Shown here one piece after another: positions 26,564 through 34,278 of a DNA stretch of 45,449 nucleotides. Source of the DNA: a bacterium (lineage in GTDB: Bacteria; Bacteroidota; Bacteroidia; Bacteroidales; Muribaculaceae); the NCBI GenBank assembly GCA_004561555.1, contig SFVH01000008.1, forward strand, positions 1 to 45,449. Direction: 5' to 3'. The notes beneath the pieces are model-generated. The model was not told where the DNA came from and searched no databases. It was given only the letters and a program-made list of their open reading frames with translations. A program made the translations under genes and the position numbers. Numbering within the stretch: position 1 is the stretch's first letter; every line of letters begins with the position of its first letter.

Positions 26564-28126
26564 CTATTTTACAGGTGTAAACTCCCAAATCAACGGGATG
26601 AGAGCAACTGAGATGATAAATGATATGATATTTAGTGGCAATCCCACTTTCACAAAGTCGGTAAATTTGTATCCTCCCACACCTTGCACGATGAGGTTGG
26701 TTTGATAGCCTATGGGCGTGCAGAAACTTGTCGACGCTGCCACGCAAATCACCACAAAAAACGGTGTAGGCTCAACGCCGAGCTGGTTGGCTACCGCCAA
26801 GGCAATCGGAAAACTGAGAGCCGCGGCGGCATTGTTGGTGATTAGTTCGGTGAAGATGTTTGTGATAATAAAGAGGACGGCGAGGATGCCGTAAGGTCCG
26901 AGGCTGTCGGTCATGTCAATCACATAGGAGGCTATCATCGGAGCCACACCGGAGTTGTTCATCGCCTTACTAATAGCGAAGGCGCAGGCTATGGTGATAA
27001 GGATGTCCCAGGATATGTATTTGGTGTACTTTTTTGGGGGGAAGAGCTTGGTCCAAGCCATTATTATGGTGGTGACACAAGCGAAGAAAAACATATCCAA
27101 CTTCATTCCCGGCACGGCATCTTTCATAAAGGGCAACTCCCCTATCGTTGCGCCGCCAATCATAAACACGAGCAAGGTCAAGGCAAGGATGCGTTTCTTC
27201 TTCGATTCGCCGGGCACGTTGTCTTTGCCGTTGGCTACCATCAAGAACACGCGCGACTCGCCCCAAGTGGGGATAAACTGGTCGTCAGCCCAAAGGATGA
27301 GAGTGTCGCCCTCAAGGATTTGCACATCACTGAGGTCGCCGCTCACGGGCTGACCTCCTCGTTTTAATTCTTTCACATAGGCGCCGTAATGGCGTTGGAA
27401 ATTAAATTCGCCATATGTCTTTTTGATGCCCGGGAAGCGCGCACCGATGATTACTTCCACACGGTGGAGGTTTTGATCGGGTTGCGTCTCATCGTTGTCG
27501 TAGTTGTCTTTGCGAGAGTTGGGCAGCAGACGCTGTGAGAAAAAGAAGATATATGCCAAGCCGACGATGCAGATGAAAATGCCCACTTTCCCGAGTTCAA
27601 ACATCGTGAAGCCCTCCATCCCGGCATCAAGCACCATACCATGCACCACAAGGTTGGTGGATGTGCCTATCAAGGTGCACACACCGCCAAGGATAGTGGC
27701 ATAACTGAGAGGTATGAGTAGCTTGGTGGCAGGCACCTTCATCTTTTCCGCCCAGCGCTTCACCACCGGAGCGAAAATCACGACTATCGGGGTGTTGTTA
27801 AGGAAAGCCGAGATGCCGCTAATAGCCGGAAGGATGCGCAGTTGCGCTTTTAGGGTCGACACCTTGTGTTGCGGCAGCAACCGCTTAATCAGAAGGTTAA
27901 GGGCACCACTCTGCCTCACTCCCTCACTCACCAGGAAGAGCAAGGCGACGGTAATCATACCCTTATTACTGAAGCCTTCGAGCATCTCTTTGGGACTGAT
28001 TATGCCGGCACACAAAAATATGACCACCACGCTAAGGAGTATCATCCCCGGACGCATGAGGTCGAATATCAATGCAGTGAGCATACCTGCCATGCAAAGA
28101 AACACTAAAATTATATCAAAATCCAT
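26564..28126 (-). CDS. SLC13/DASS-family anion transporter with RCK_C domain, likely sulfate
   Basis: This 520-residue protein has about 10-12 transmembrane helices with the two SNT-type motifs of the DASS family: NNTPIVVIFAPVV and GTSTNLVV in the first half, ITNNAAAALSFPIA and GYQTNLIVQG in the second. A cytosolic insert near residues 215-290 (VEVIIGARFPGIKKTYGEF ... VQILEGDTLIL) looks like one RCK_C (TrkA-C) domain; many relatives carry two. DASS proteins take up sulfate or dicarboxylates with sodium. Being first in a PAPS operon makes sulfate the likely substrate, which is inferred from context. Confidence 0.88.
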   Translation of the reverse strand: MDFDIILVFLCMAGMLTALIFDLMRPGMILLSVVVIFLCAGIISPKEMLEGFSNKGMITVALLFLVSEGVRQSGALNLLIKRLLPQHKVSTLKAQLRILPAISGISAFLNNTPIVVIFAPVVKRWAEKMKVPATKLLIPLSYATILGGVCTLIGTSTNLVVHGMVLDAGMEGFTMFELGKVGIFICIVGLAYIFFFSQRLLPNSRKDNYDNDETQPDQNLHRVEVIIGARFPGIKKTYGEFNFQRHYGAYVKELKRGGQPVSGDLSDVQILEGDTLILWADDQFIPTWGESRVFLMVANGKDNVPGESKKKRILALTLLVFMIGGATIGELPFMKDAVPGMKLDMFFFACVTTIIMAWTKLFPPKKYTKYISWDILITIACAFAISKAMNNSGVAPMIASYVIDMTDSLGPYGILAVLFIITNIFTELITNNAAAALSFPIALAVANQLGVEPTPFFVVICVAASTSFCTPIGYQTNLIVQGVGGYKFTDFVKVGLPLNIISFIISVALIPLIWEFTPVK

Positions 28127-28156
28127 CTATAATACTTTCGTGAGATATTTGATGGG

Positions 28157-28164
28157 CAAAGTTA
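28157..28164 (-). promoter_or_regulatory. Bacteroidota -7 box for the sulfonation operon
   Basis: CAAAGTTA on + reads TAACTTTG on -, an exact TAnnTTTG match 31 nt before the transporter start. No TTTG is found at the -33 distance. Confidence 0.6.
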
Positions 28165-28251
28165 CGCATTTTATTTGTAAGATTGTCGTAACCTGTTGAT
28201 AAATGTATATCTTATGGATAAATTTTATCTTCTTAATGTCGAAACACCACC

Positions 28252-28295
28252 AAAAAAAAGACGAGGAGGATGTATGATGACATACGTCCTCCCCT
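28252..28295 (-). terminator. Terminator after the TlpA-like gene
   Basis: GGAGGATGTATG and CATACGTCCTCC form a 12-bp stem (one irregular pair) around ATGA. On the - strand it is followed by CTCGTC and a run of eight T. It lies 23 nt after the TlpA-like stop. Confidence 0.87.
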
Positions 28296-28317
28296 ATCGC
28301 AAATAGCTTTATTAGCA

Positions 28318-29391
28318 TTATTTGTTCATCAGGCGGTCGATTTCAGCGATTAGTTCGTCGCCACGCAATCCACGCTTGTGAATAGTGCCGTCGGGAGCAA
28401 AGATGATAAGGTGAGGTATGCCTTGCACACCATAGATATCACCCGGCACTTCCTGAGCATTGTCAATGATAGTCCACGGCAACTGTTTTTCTTCCACACA
28501 GCGGCGAGTGTCGGCGGGGTCATCCCACACCGCCAATCCTATCACTTTCAAACCCTTGCCCTCATATTTATCATAGATAGCTCTGATTGTAGGCATCTCG
28601 CGCATACATGGGCCACACCAGCTGGCGAAGAAGTCGAGCACCACATAGTCGCCCTTCCCCACATAGTCGGAGAGGCGCACCGTCTTTCCGTTGCTCATCT
28701 TCACGGCGAAGTCGGTAAACATCTTTCCCTCGGCTGTAATCTCGAGGCTTTGAGCGATATGCTTGATGTTACCCACCATCTTTGAGTCTTTAATCCATTG
28801 AGCCGCCCCGTCGAGCAGAGAGTCAATCTCAGCGATTGTCATTCCCTCTGCGAGCTGACTAAAAAACATATATCCCACAGGGTTGGTCTTGTTTTCTTGA
28901 TACACATTGAGGATAATTGTGTCGAGTTGCCCAATTACCTCTTCATATTTCACTTCCAACAGGTTTTTCTTCGCTTCGTCGGTGAGGGTGGTGTCGGTCA
29001 TAACGGCGCGATACTCGTTTTTATACCGAGTGTAGGCATCGTCGACCTTTTTGGCAGTGGCCTCGCTGATGTCGTTAAGCGGAGTACCGCTGACCACACC
29101 GTCTTCGTTGATAACGGCTGCTCCGTTTTCGATGATAAAGTTGGCTCTGCGACGACCGTCAATCATCAATGCTCCGGGGCGAGCGTCGGTGTCGAGGTTG
29201 GCTTTGAGCGACACCTTTCCCGAGGTCACTACGGTGCTGTCAATTTTTTCGCGCCCGTCAAGGAGCACGAGATACACGGTCTTGCCGTTGTGCTCTTCCG
29301 GGATATTTCCGGTGAGAGTGAATGAGGTCTGAGCGAAAGCCGCTGTCGAGGCTACGGCACATAATGCCAATACTGTTTTCAATCGTTTCAT
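28318..29391 (-). CDS. TlpA-like thiol-disulfide oxidoreductase with DUF4369-like N-terminus
   Basis: This 357-residue exported protein begins with a signal peptide (MKRLKTVLALCAVASTAAFA). A beta-rich N-terminal domain typical of DUF4369 follows (SFTLTGNIPEEHNGKTVYLV, DSTVVTSGKVSLKA), then a helical middle segment. The C-terminal thioredoxin fold has the active site WCGPC at residues 258-262 in DFFASWCGPCMREMPTI, and the cis-proline segment VQGIPHLIIF. Such proteins are periplasmic reductants in Bacteroidota; the substrate is unknown. The gene starts 14 nt after the AMP-ligase gene, so the two are co-transcribed, though no functional link is obvious. Confidence 0.9.
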   Translation of the reverse strand: MKRLKTVLALCAVASTAAFAQTSFTLTGNIPEEHNGKTVYLVLLDGREKIDSTVVTSGKVSLKANLDTDARPGALMIDGRRRANFIIENGAAVINEDGVVSGTPLNDISEATAKKVDDAYTRYKNEYRAVMTDTTLTDEAKKNLLEVKYEEVIGQLDTIILNVYQENKTNPVGYMFFSQLAEGMTIAEIDSLLDGAAQWIKDSKMVGNIKHIAQSLEITAEGKMFTDFAVKMSNGKTVRLSDYVGKGDYVVLDFFASWCGPCMREMPTIRAIYDKYEGKGLKVIGLAVWDDPADTRRCVEEKQLPWTIIDNAQEVPGDIYGVQGIPHLIIFAPDGTIHKRGLRGDELIAEIDRLMNK

Positions 29392-29405
29392 ATTCGAGGA
29401 GTTAT

Positions 29406-31049
29406 TTATTTGTAAAGGAAACGTCGGATGGAGCGTTTCGGAGTTTTCTCAAATTCTTCTTCGTGGATTTCAAGGGATGAGACGCACGAATAAGACGGTA
29501 ATTCTTTGTTTAGCCGGGCGATGTTGTCGTTCATTATCTGCACCAGTTGCTCGGCATCTATGCCCTGCTGTGTAGCGGTGTCATAGTCGGGATGCACAAG
29601 AGCCACAAGGCGATGATTGCGCTCCACGACAATCGACTCGTTGACGTAAGGCATATTGTTGAGTTGCTGCTCGATTTCTTCGGGATAGATGTTTTGTCCC
29701 GACGCACCGAGAATCATATTTTTGTTTCGTCCGCGGATGTAGATAAATCCGTCGGCATCCACAGTGCAGATGTCGCCGGTGTGTAGCCATCCGTTGCGGA
29801 TAGCCGTGGCGGTCTCTTCGGGATTCTTGTAGTAGCCGAGCATCACATTGGCACCCTTCACAAGGAGTTCTCCGGGGATGTGTTCGGGGTCGTCGGAATC
29901 CACTTTTATCTCCATGTTGCTCACACACTTACCGCAAGAGCCGGGACGATTCTCTTCATGTCCGGCATAAGAGATGAGGGGAGCACATTCGGTCATTCCG
30001 TAGCCCACGGTATATGGGAAACGTATGCGTCGCAAGAATCGCTCCACGTCGGCATTGAGGGCAGCCCCGCCGATGATTATCTCCACGAGCTGTCCGCCAA
30101 ATGTCTCTTGGAGTTTGTTTTTTATCTTAGTCAGGAGGATGTCGTTGACAAACGGCATTGTGGTGAGGAGCCGCATATATGGCTTTTCAAGCAGGGGGAA
30201 CACCTTGGTTTTGATGATTTTCTCGAGCACGAGAGGCACGGTGATAATAAGGCGCGGACGGGTTGCGGCAAATGCGTCCATCACAATCTTCGGCGAGGGC
30301 ACACGGGTGATGAAATGCACATGACATCCTTTAGACAATGGGTGGAGGAGTTCGATTGCCAGCCCATACATATGCGCCATAGGCAACATACAGATGGTGT
30401 TGTCTTTGGGTCCGAGGAAGGTGAGTTTCTGCAAGCCGAAGTCGATATTCGACGAAATGGCTCGGTAAGGAATCATCACACCCTTAGAGAAGCCGGTGGA
30501 GCCGGAGGTATAGTTTATGATTGCCAACCGATTGACGTCGGGCTTTTCATAAACTACGTCGTTGGGGGTGAAGCGTTCGGGATAGCTCTTGCCAAACAAC
30601 TCGTTGAGGTGGGCGCGGGCATAGTCGATGTCGGTGTTTTTCGAATACAACAGACTGTAATCGGCAATATTAAAGACAGCGTCCACTTCGGGAGAGGTTG
30701 TGATGTCGATGCTTTTATAGATGGAGAAGTCGCAGAAGAGGATACGCGAATCGGAATGGTTAAGGAGATTGTGTATTTGGTCGGGCTTAAACTCGTGGAG
30801 GATGGGCACAGGCACTGCTCCATAGGTCATGGCAGCCATAAATGCCACAGCCCACTGCGTACTGTTTTTGCCACACAGTGCAATCTTTTCTTCTTTGTTT
30901 ATTCCGGCGTGCTTAAACAGAAGGTGAAGCTTTGCTATTTTTCGCGCTATGTCGCGATATTGCAATGATATTCCGCCAAAGTCGGTCAGCGCCAGTTCTT
31001 CCCAGTTTTTACGAATCGAATTTTCTAATATTTCATTAATGTGTTGCAT
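29406..31049 (-). CDS. AMP-dependent acyl-CoA synthetase-like ligase
   Basis: This 547-residue enzyme of the ANL superfamily has the phosphate loop YTSGSTGFSKGV, the GYGMTECAPL aromatic/adenine motif, the WLHTGDI motif and the hinge region FIYIRGRNKNMILGASGQNIYPEEIEQQL. The C-terminal lysine region EEFEKTPKRSIRRFLYK is present. This supports an adenylating enzyme, most likely a long-chain fatty-acid ligase making acyl-CoA or acyl-AMP. There is no signal peptide and the protein should be cytosolic or membrane-peripheral. It has its own good promoter at 31073-31103 and leads the TlpA-like gene. Chain length and final acceptor are not known. Confidence 0.86.
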   Translation of the reverse strand: MQHINEILENSIRKNWEELALTDFGGISLQYRDIARKIAKLHLLFKHAGINKEEKIALCGKNSTQWAVAFMAAMTYGAVPVPILHEFKPDQIHNLLNHSDSRILFCDFSIYKSIDITTSPEVDAVFNIADYSLLYSKNTDIDYARAHLNELFGKSYPERFTPNDVVYEKPDVNRLAIINYTSGSTGFSKGVMIPYRAISSNIDFGLQKLTFLGPKDNTICMLPMAHMYGLAIELLHPLSKGCHVHFITRVPSPKIVMDAFAATRPRLIITVPLVLEKIIKTKVFPLLEKPYMRLLTTMPFVNDILLTKIKNKLQETFGGQLVEIIIGGAALNADVERFLRRIRFPYTVGYGMTECAPLISYAGHEENRPGSCGKCVSNMEIKVDSDDPEHIPGELLVKGANVMLGYYKNPEETATAIRNGWLHTGDICTVDADGFIYIRGRNKNMILGASGQNIYPEEIEQQLNNMPYVNESIVVERNHRLVALVHPDYDTATQQGIDAEQLVQIMNDNIARLNKELPSYSCVSSLEIHEEEFEKTPKRSIRRFLYK

Positions 31050-31072
31050 TCTTTCTCTCTTTTATGCTTTCG

Positions 31073-31103
31073 CAAAAATAGGAATATTAATTTAATATAC
31101 AAA
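31073..31103 (-). promoter_or_regulatory. Bacteroidota promoter (-33 TTTG, -7 TATTTTTG) for the ligase-TlpA operon
   Basis: On + CAAAAATA (31073-31080) and CAAA (31100-31103) are 19 nt apart; on - this reads TTTG-N19-TATTTTTG, an exact match to the vegetative promoter. It lies 24 nt before the ligase start. Confidence 0.78.
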
Positions 31104-31121
31104 AGAATTAACGGAGTTATT

Positions 31122-31162
31122 AAAAAGACACAAAAGAGTCGCCCGTATGTGAGAGCGACTCT
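31122..31162 (-). terminator. Terminator after rubrerythrin
   Basis: AGAGTCGC and GCGACTCT form a perfect 8-bp stem with a 12-nt loop. On the - strand a TTTT run follows immediately, and a second T run (TCTTTTTA) follows shortly after. Confidence 0.84.
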
Positions 31163-31189
31163 AATATAATCAATGTAGGGTATCAATGA

Positions 31190-31741
31190 CTATTTCTTGA
31201 AGAAGCGGTTGTAAAGGCCTTCGAAACCTTGACCGTGACGAGCTTCGTCTTTAGCCATTTCGTGAACGGTGTCATGGATGGCGTCGAGGTTGAGTTCTTT
31301 AGCGCGCTTTGCAATACGCATCTTGTCGGCATTGGCACCTGCTTCGGCAGCCATACGTTTTTCGAGGTTGGTCTTGGTGTCCCACACCATATCGCCGAGG
31401 AGTTCTGCAAATTTTGCAGCGTGTTCAGCCTCTTCCCAAGCATAGCGCTTGTATGCTTCTGCGATTTCTGGATAGCCTTCGCGGTCTGCTTGACGCGACA
31501 TTGCGAGGTACATACCTACTTCGGTACATTCACCGTTGAAGTGAGCGTTGAGGTCTTTAATCATTTCTTCGTCGCAACCTTTAGCCACGCCGATAACGTG
31601 TTCGGTCACAAACTGAAGGGCTGCATCTTCTTGCAATTCTTTAAACTTGCTTGCCGGCACGCCGCATTGCGGACATTTTGCGGGAGCTGCATCACCTTCA
31701 TATACGTATCCACATACTGTGCAAATAAATTTTTTTGCCAT
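31190..31741 (-). CDS. Reverse rubrerythrin (peroxide-reducing protein)
   Basis: Rubrerythrins reduce hydrogen peroxide in anaerobes. Here the rubredoxin-like iron site is at the N-terminus (C7-x2-C10 ... C23-x2-C26), before the di-iron domain, the 'reverse' arrangement; classical rubrerythrins have it at the C-terminus. The di-iron four-helix domain shows NGECTEVGMYLAMSRQADREG, EEAEHAAKFAE and DEARHGQGFEGLYNRFF, holding the Glu/His ligands. The 183-residue length is normal. The gene lies 20 nt after a PerR-like regulator, so peroxide control is the natural reading. Confidence 0.94.
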   Translation of the reverse strand: MAKKFICTVCGYVYEGDAAPAKCPQCGVPASKFKELQEDAALQFVTEHVIGVAKGCDEEMIKDLNAHFNGECTEVGMYLAMSRQADREGYPEIAEAYKRYAWEEAEHAAKFAELLGDMVWDTKTNLEKRMAAEAGANADKMRIAKRAKELNLDAIHDTVHEMAKDEARHGQGFEGLYNRFFKK

Positions 31742-31761
31742 AATTGTTAAGTTTTAATTTG

Positions 31762-32202
31762 TTAATATTTAGGTTCGTATTTTTCTCCTTTTATCTCTGC
31801 GAGGCATCTTGCACATAAGCCTCGATAGTTGATTTCTACATTATCTATAACAAACGAGCGATAGGTGGGTTCACTCACAATCATATTAATATCATTAATG
31901 ATATCGTTGATTTTCCCGCAACGACGACATTGAAAGTGTGAATGGTCGCCTGTGTCGCCGTCAAAACGGGCGGCATTTTTGTCGATTGTCAATGCCGTGA
32001 TAGCACCATGCTCGGCGAGCAATTTGAGTGTAGAGTAGATGGTGGTCTTCGACAAGGTGGGCATCGAGCCTACGAGGTCGTTGTATATCACATCGACGGT
32101 AGGATGGTTATTATGAGTGAGCATATATTCCATTATCGCTATCCGCTGTGCGGACGGCTTGATGGAATGTGCTGTCAGACGCTCGATGGCTTTGGTTCTC
32201 AT
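31762..32202 (-). CDS. perR: Fur-family peroxide regulator, PerR-like
   Basis: This 146-residue protein has the winged-helix DNA-binding part (SIKPSAQRIAIMEYML, SKTTIYSTLKLLAEHG) and the metal-binding segment RFDGDTGDHSHFQCRRCGKIND, which closely parallels RFDFVTSDHYHFACENCGKI of Bacillus PerR, with its D/H/H iron ligands. CRRC and CARC are the structural zinc pairs. PerR senses peroxide through iron-catalysed oxidation of histidine and derepresses its targets. Its rubrerythrin neighbour, co-directional with a 20-nt gap, supports this. It has an exact promoter match upstream. Confidence 0.87.
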   Translation of the reverse strand: MRTKAIERLTAHSIKPSAQRIAIMEYMLTHNNHPTVDVIYNDLVGSMPTLSKTTIYSTLKLLAEHGAITALTIDKNAARFDGDTGDHSHFQCRRCGKINDIINDINMIVSEPTYRSFVIDNVEINYRGLCARCLAEIKGEKYEPKY

Positions 32203-32236
32203 TTACTCGTTATCTAATACATAATTGAAATCATTA

Positions 32237-32268
32237 CAAAATTAGAATTAAAATAAATATCATGCAAA
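32237..32268 (-). promoter_or_regulatory. Bacteroidota promoter (-33 TTTG, -7 TAATTTTG) for perR-rubrerythrin
   Basis: On + CAAAATTA (32237-32244) and CAAA (32265-32268) are 20 nt apart, reading TTTG-N20-TAATTTTG on -. It is 35 nt before the perR start. The region is A/T-rich (for example ATAATTGAAATCATTACAAA), so a PerR box may overlap it, but I cannot pin one down. Confidence 0.8.
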
Positions 32269-32339
32269 TTTCAAGCAAGAAAACTTCAAAATTTAACTTC
32301 TTTTAATTCTCAGCCTCACAGCAATGCCAATCCGCAATG

Positions 32340-32386
32340 CAAAAAAACAATCGGAGAACGTGAAAATCACTTCTCACGCTCTCCGA
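32340..32386 (-). terminator. Terminator after the FISUMP-type gene
   Basis: On the - strand CGGAGAGCGTGAGAA pairs with TTCACGTTCTCCG (one G-U pair), followed by ATTG and a run of seven T. It lies 25 nt after the stop at 32411. Confidence 0.88.
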
Positions 32387-32410
32387 ATGATTTGACATAT
32401 ATCACTAAAG

Positions 32411-33784
32411 TTATTGATGTACGGGGCGAATCTGAATGCCTCCGGCACGTGAGGCATAGCCCACTTGGGGAGCTCCGAAATATTCGCTTGCATTACTGCC
32501 GTAGGCGCGCGAGAATCGCAATGCGCCGGCAGTGCTCGACATGGGCTTGCCTTCCCAGTTAACGCGAGTGTCGGCATCGCCACACCAATAATAACCGGGT
32601 TCGCTCGAGGTGCGTGGTGCGCCTTTGTAGGTCATCATGCCGCAAGCAGGGAGGAATATCGAGTTGCCATTAGGTCCGGTCACTTTATATCCCGACGAGG
32701 TTGCTGTCCAGGTGCAATTATCCACAAGTTCTTGCATCTCCGCCATAGTGGGCATTCTCCAGCCATTGCCCCAGAGTGTGGCGGCGACATCATAATCCGT
32801 ACCGGAAATTTGGTCGCCGATGTTTATATAGTCATCGGTCAACGGGTCATAGTATTTGTAATTATACACATGAGAATATTGCTTTTGGGTAAATTCTCCC
32901 CAGCAGAAAAACAAGCCGGTACCCGACTCCTTAGCCGCACCGAGGTTAAACGATGCCCACTTCACCGACAGCCCGAGGTCCACCATATTTTCATCGGAGG
33001 GATAAGTGACTTCAGGAAGCAGTTCTGCAGGTGCGGGTCCATAGACAGGACGGATGGAGAAGCCCACTTCAGGATAGTCGTAACCGTCGGCCGACTGATT
33101 GGTGGCATCGAGGTTTGCACGATAGTTGCGACACTCCTTGGAGATGTCGGCTTGCACATATTCGGTAGATGTCCAGTAGAAGCAACCCAGTTGGTCGTGG
33201 GTGTGTTGGTCGTCCACCATATTTCCCGCTGCAGGAAGGAATATCGAATTACCGTTGATGCGCGAAGTGGCTTTACAGCCGAGCACCCCGCTCACCGACG
33301 ACCACGTCCAATCGCAGTTGTAGATGAGTTCATCCCACTCCGCTTTAGTGGGCACACGCCATTGGTCGCCCCACTTCACATGAGCCACGTCATAATTGGT
33401 GCCGGTGAAGGTAGCTCCGAGTTTGTAGTATGCCTCCCACTGGTCGCAATCCCAGTCGTTGTAGTCGGGATAATACCATTGATATGTTTCGAGTGAATAC
33501 ACATCCTTCGGCTCTATTTCGCCATAGGCATAGAAGTTGCCATACTCGGAGGGTTTGGTAGCACCCATGTTGTAGGTAGCCCACTTCACACTCAAGCCCA
33601 TATCCACCATCTGCGGACCTTCGGGCTCGGGGTCTTCCCCGTCGTTTTCAAAAGTGATTTTTGAGATGTCGTTGACGTTTACCAATTGCGATGTGCCGTC
33701 ATTGAGGGCGATGCGCATCACTTTCTGTTGTGCCATAGCCGCCACACTTCCGAGGGCGAGCAGTGACAATAATAACTTCTTCAT
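32411..33784 (-). CDS. Exported protein with two tandem FISUMP-type domains
   Basis: This 457-residue protein has a signal peptide (MKKLLLSLLALGSVAAMA) and a short N-terminal domain (MRIALNDGTSQLVNVND-ISKITFEND) seen in many Bacteroidota secreted proteins. Two homologous domains follow. The first, residues ~60-247, starts VDMGLSVKWATYNMGA; the second, ~268-456, starts VDLGLSVKWASFNLGA. Each has a WG-xWR(V/M)PT core and ends in IRPV. This is the FISUMP pattern, known as a repeat in gut Bacteroidota and Fibrobacter proteins, function unknown. The two copies clearly arose by duplication but have since diverged. The gene is the last of three adjacent secreted-protein genes. Confidence 0.8.
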   Translation of the reverse strand: MKKLLLSLLALGSVAAMAQQKVMRIALNDGTSQLVNVNDISKITFENDGEDPEPEGPQMVDMGLSVKWATYNMGATKPSEYGNFYAYGEIEPKDVYSLETYQWYYPDYNDWDCDQWEAYYKLGATFTGTNYDVAHVKWGDQWRVPTKAEWDELIYNCDWTWSSVSGVLGCKATSRINGNSIFLPAAGNMVDDQHTHDQLGCFYWTSTEYVQADISKECRNYRANLDATNQSADGYDYPEVGFSIRPVYGPAPAELLPEVTYPSDENMVDLGLSVKWASFNLGAAKESGTGLFFCWGEFTQKQYSHVYNYKYYDPLTDDYINIGDQISGTDYDVAATLWGNGWRMPTMAEMQELVDNCTWTATSSGYKVTGPNGNSIFLPACGMMTYKGAPRTSSEPGYYWCGDADTRVNWEGKPMSSTAGALRFSRAYGSNASEYFGAPQVGYASRAGGIQIRPVHQ

Positions 33785-33792
33785 TGCTTTAC

Positions 33793-34254
33793 TTATAAGG
33801 TGATTTTTATTACATAATTATTGATTTTCACGATATATACACCGTGATTAAAAGAGGCTCGCGACAAGGAGTAGCTCTCGTCTGCCACACAGGAGGCTAC
33901 GATGCGACCATTGATGTCAGCCACCGACACTCGGCTGTTGATGCCGATATTATGAAAGGCAACTCCCTCGGCAGAATATGCCACCACAATACCCGTACTT
34001 TTTAGTTTGTCAACCGATGAATATTCTTCAAACACCACACTCGACACATCGTCAATGTTAAAATATGCGGGGTCTACCTTATTGGCGGTAGCAATCTGCA
34101 AACTTCCGTCGGGGAAAGTAAGCTCAGGCTTATCGTCGAAAAGGAAATAAGCCTTATCGCCGGAGTTGAGCGTGACGCATACGGCATTTCTTTCGGCAGC
34201 AAAAGCAGCCATCGAAACCATTGCCGCAGCAAACAGTAAGATTAGTTTTCTCAT
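33793..34254 (-). CDS. Small exported protein with T9SS-type C-terminus
   Basis: This 153-residue protein has a signal peptide (MRKLILLFAAAMVSMAAFAA), then the same kind of N-terminal beta domain as its neighbours (VCVTLNSGDKAYFLFDDKPEL ... FNIDDVSSVVFEE). Its last ~70 residues end in GVYIVKINNYVIKITL, resembling a T9SS type-A sorting domain core, although it stops earlier than a full domain. Nothing enzymatic is visible. It sits 24 nt after the large secreted protein and 8 nt before the FISUMP gene, so all three are likely translated from one transcript and exported together. The individual function is unknown. Confidence 0.68.
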   Translation of the reverse strand: MRKLILLFAAAMVSMAAFAAERNAVCVTLNSGDKAYFLFDDKPELTFPDGSLQIATANKVDPAYFNIDDVSSVVFEEYSSVDKLKSTGIVVAYSAEGVAFHNIGINSRVSVADINGRIVASCVADESYSLSRASFNHGVYIVKINNYVIKITL

Positions 34255-34278
34255 ATCAGTAATTTTAAATTTATATGC

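Noticed and set aside
29880..30968. A 362-codon open frame antisense to the AMP ligase
   Set aside because: It overlaps an intact, recognised enzyme gene and has no recognisable protein family.
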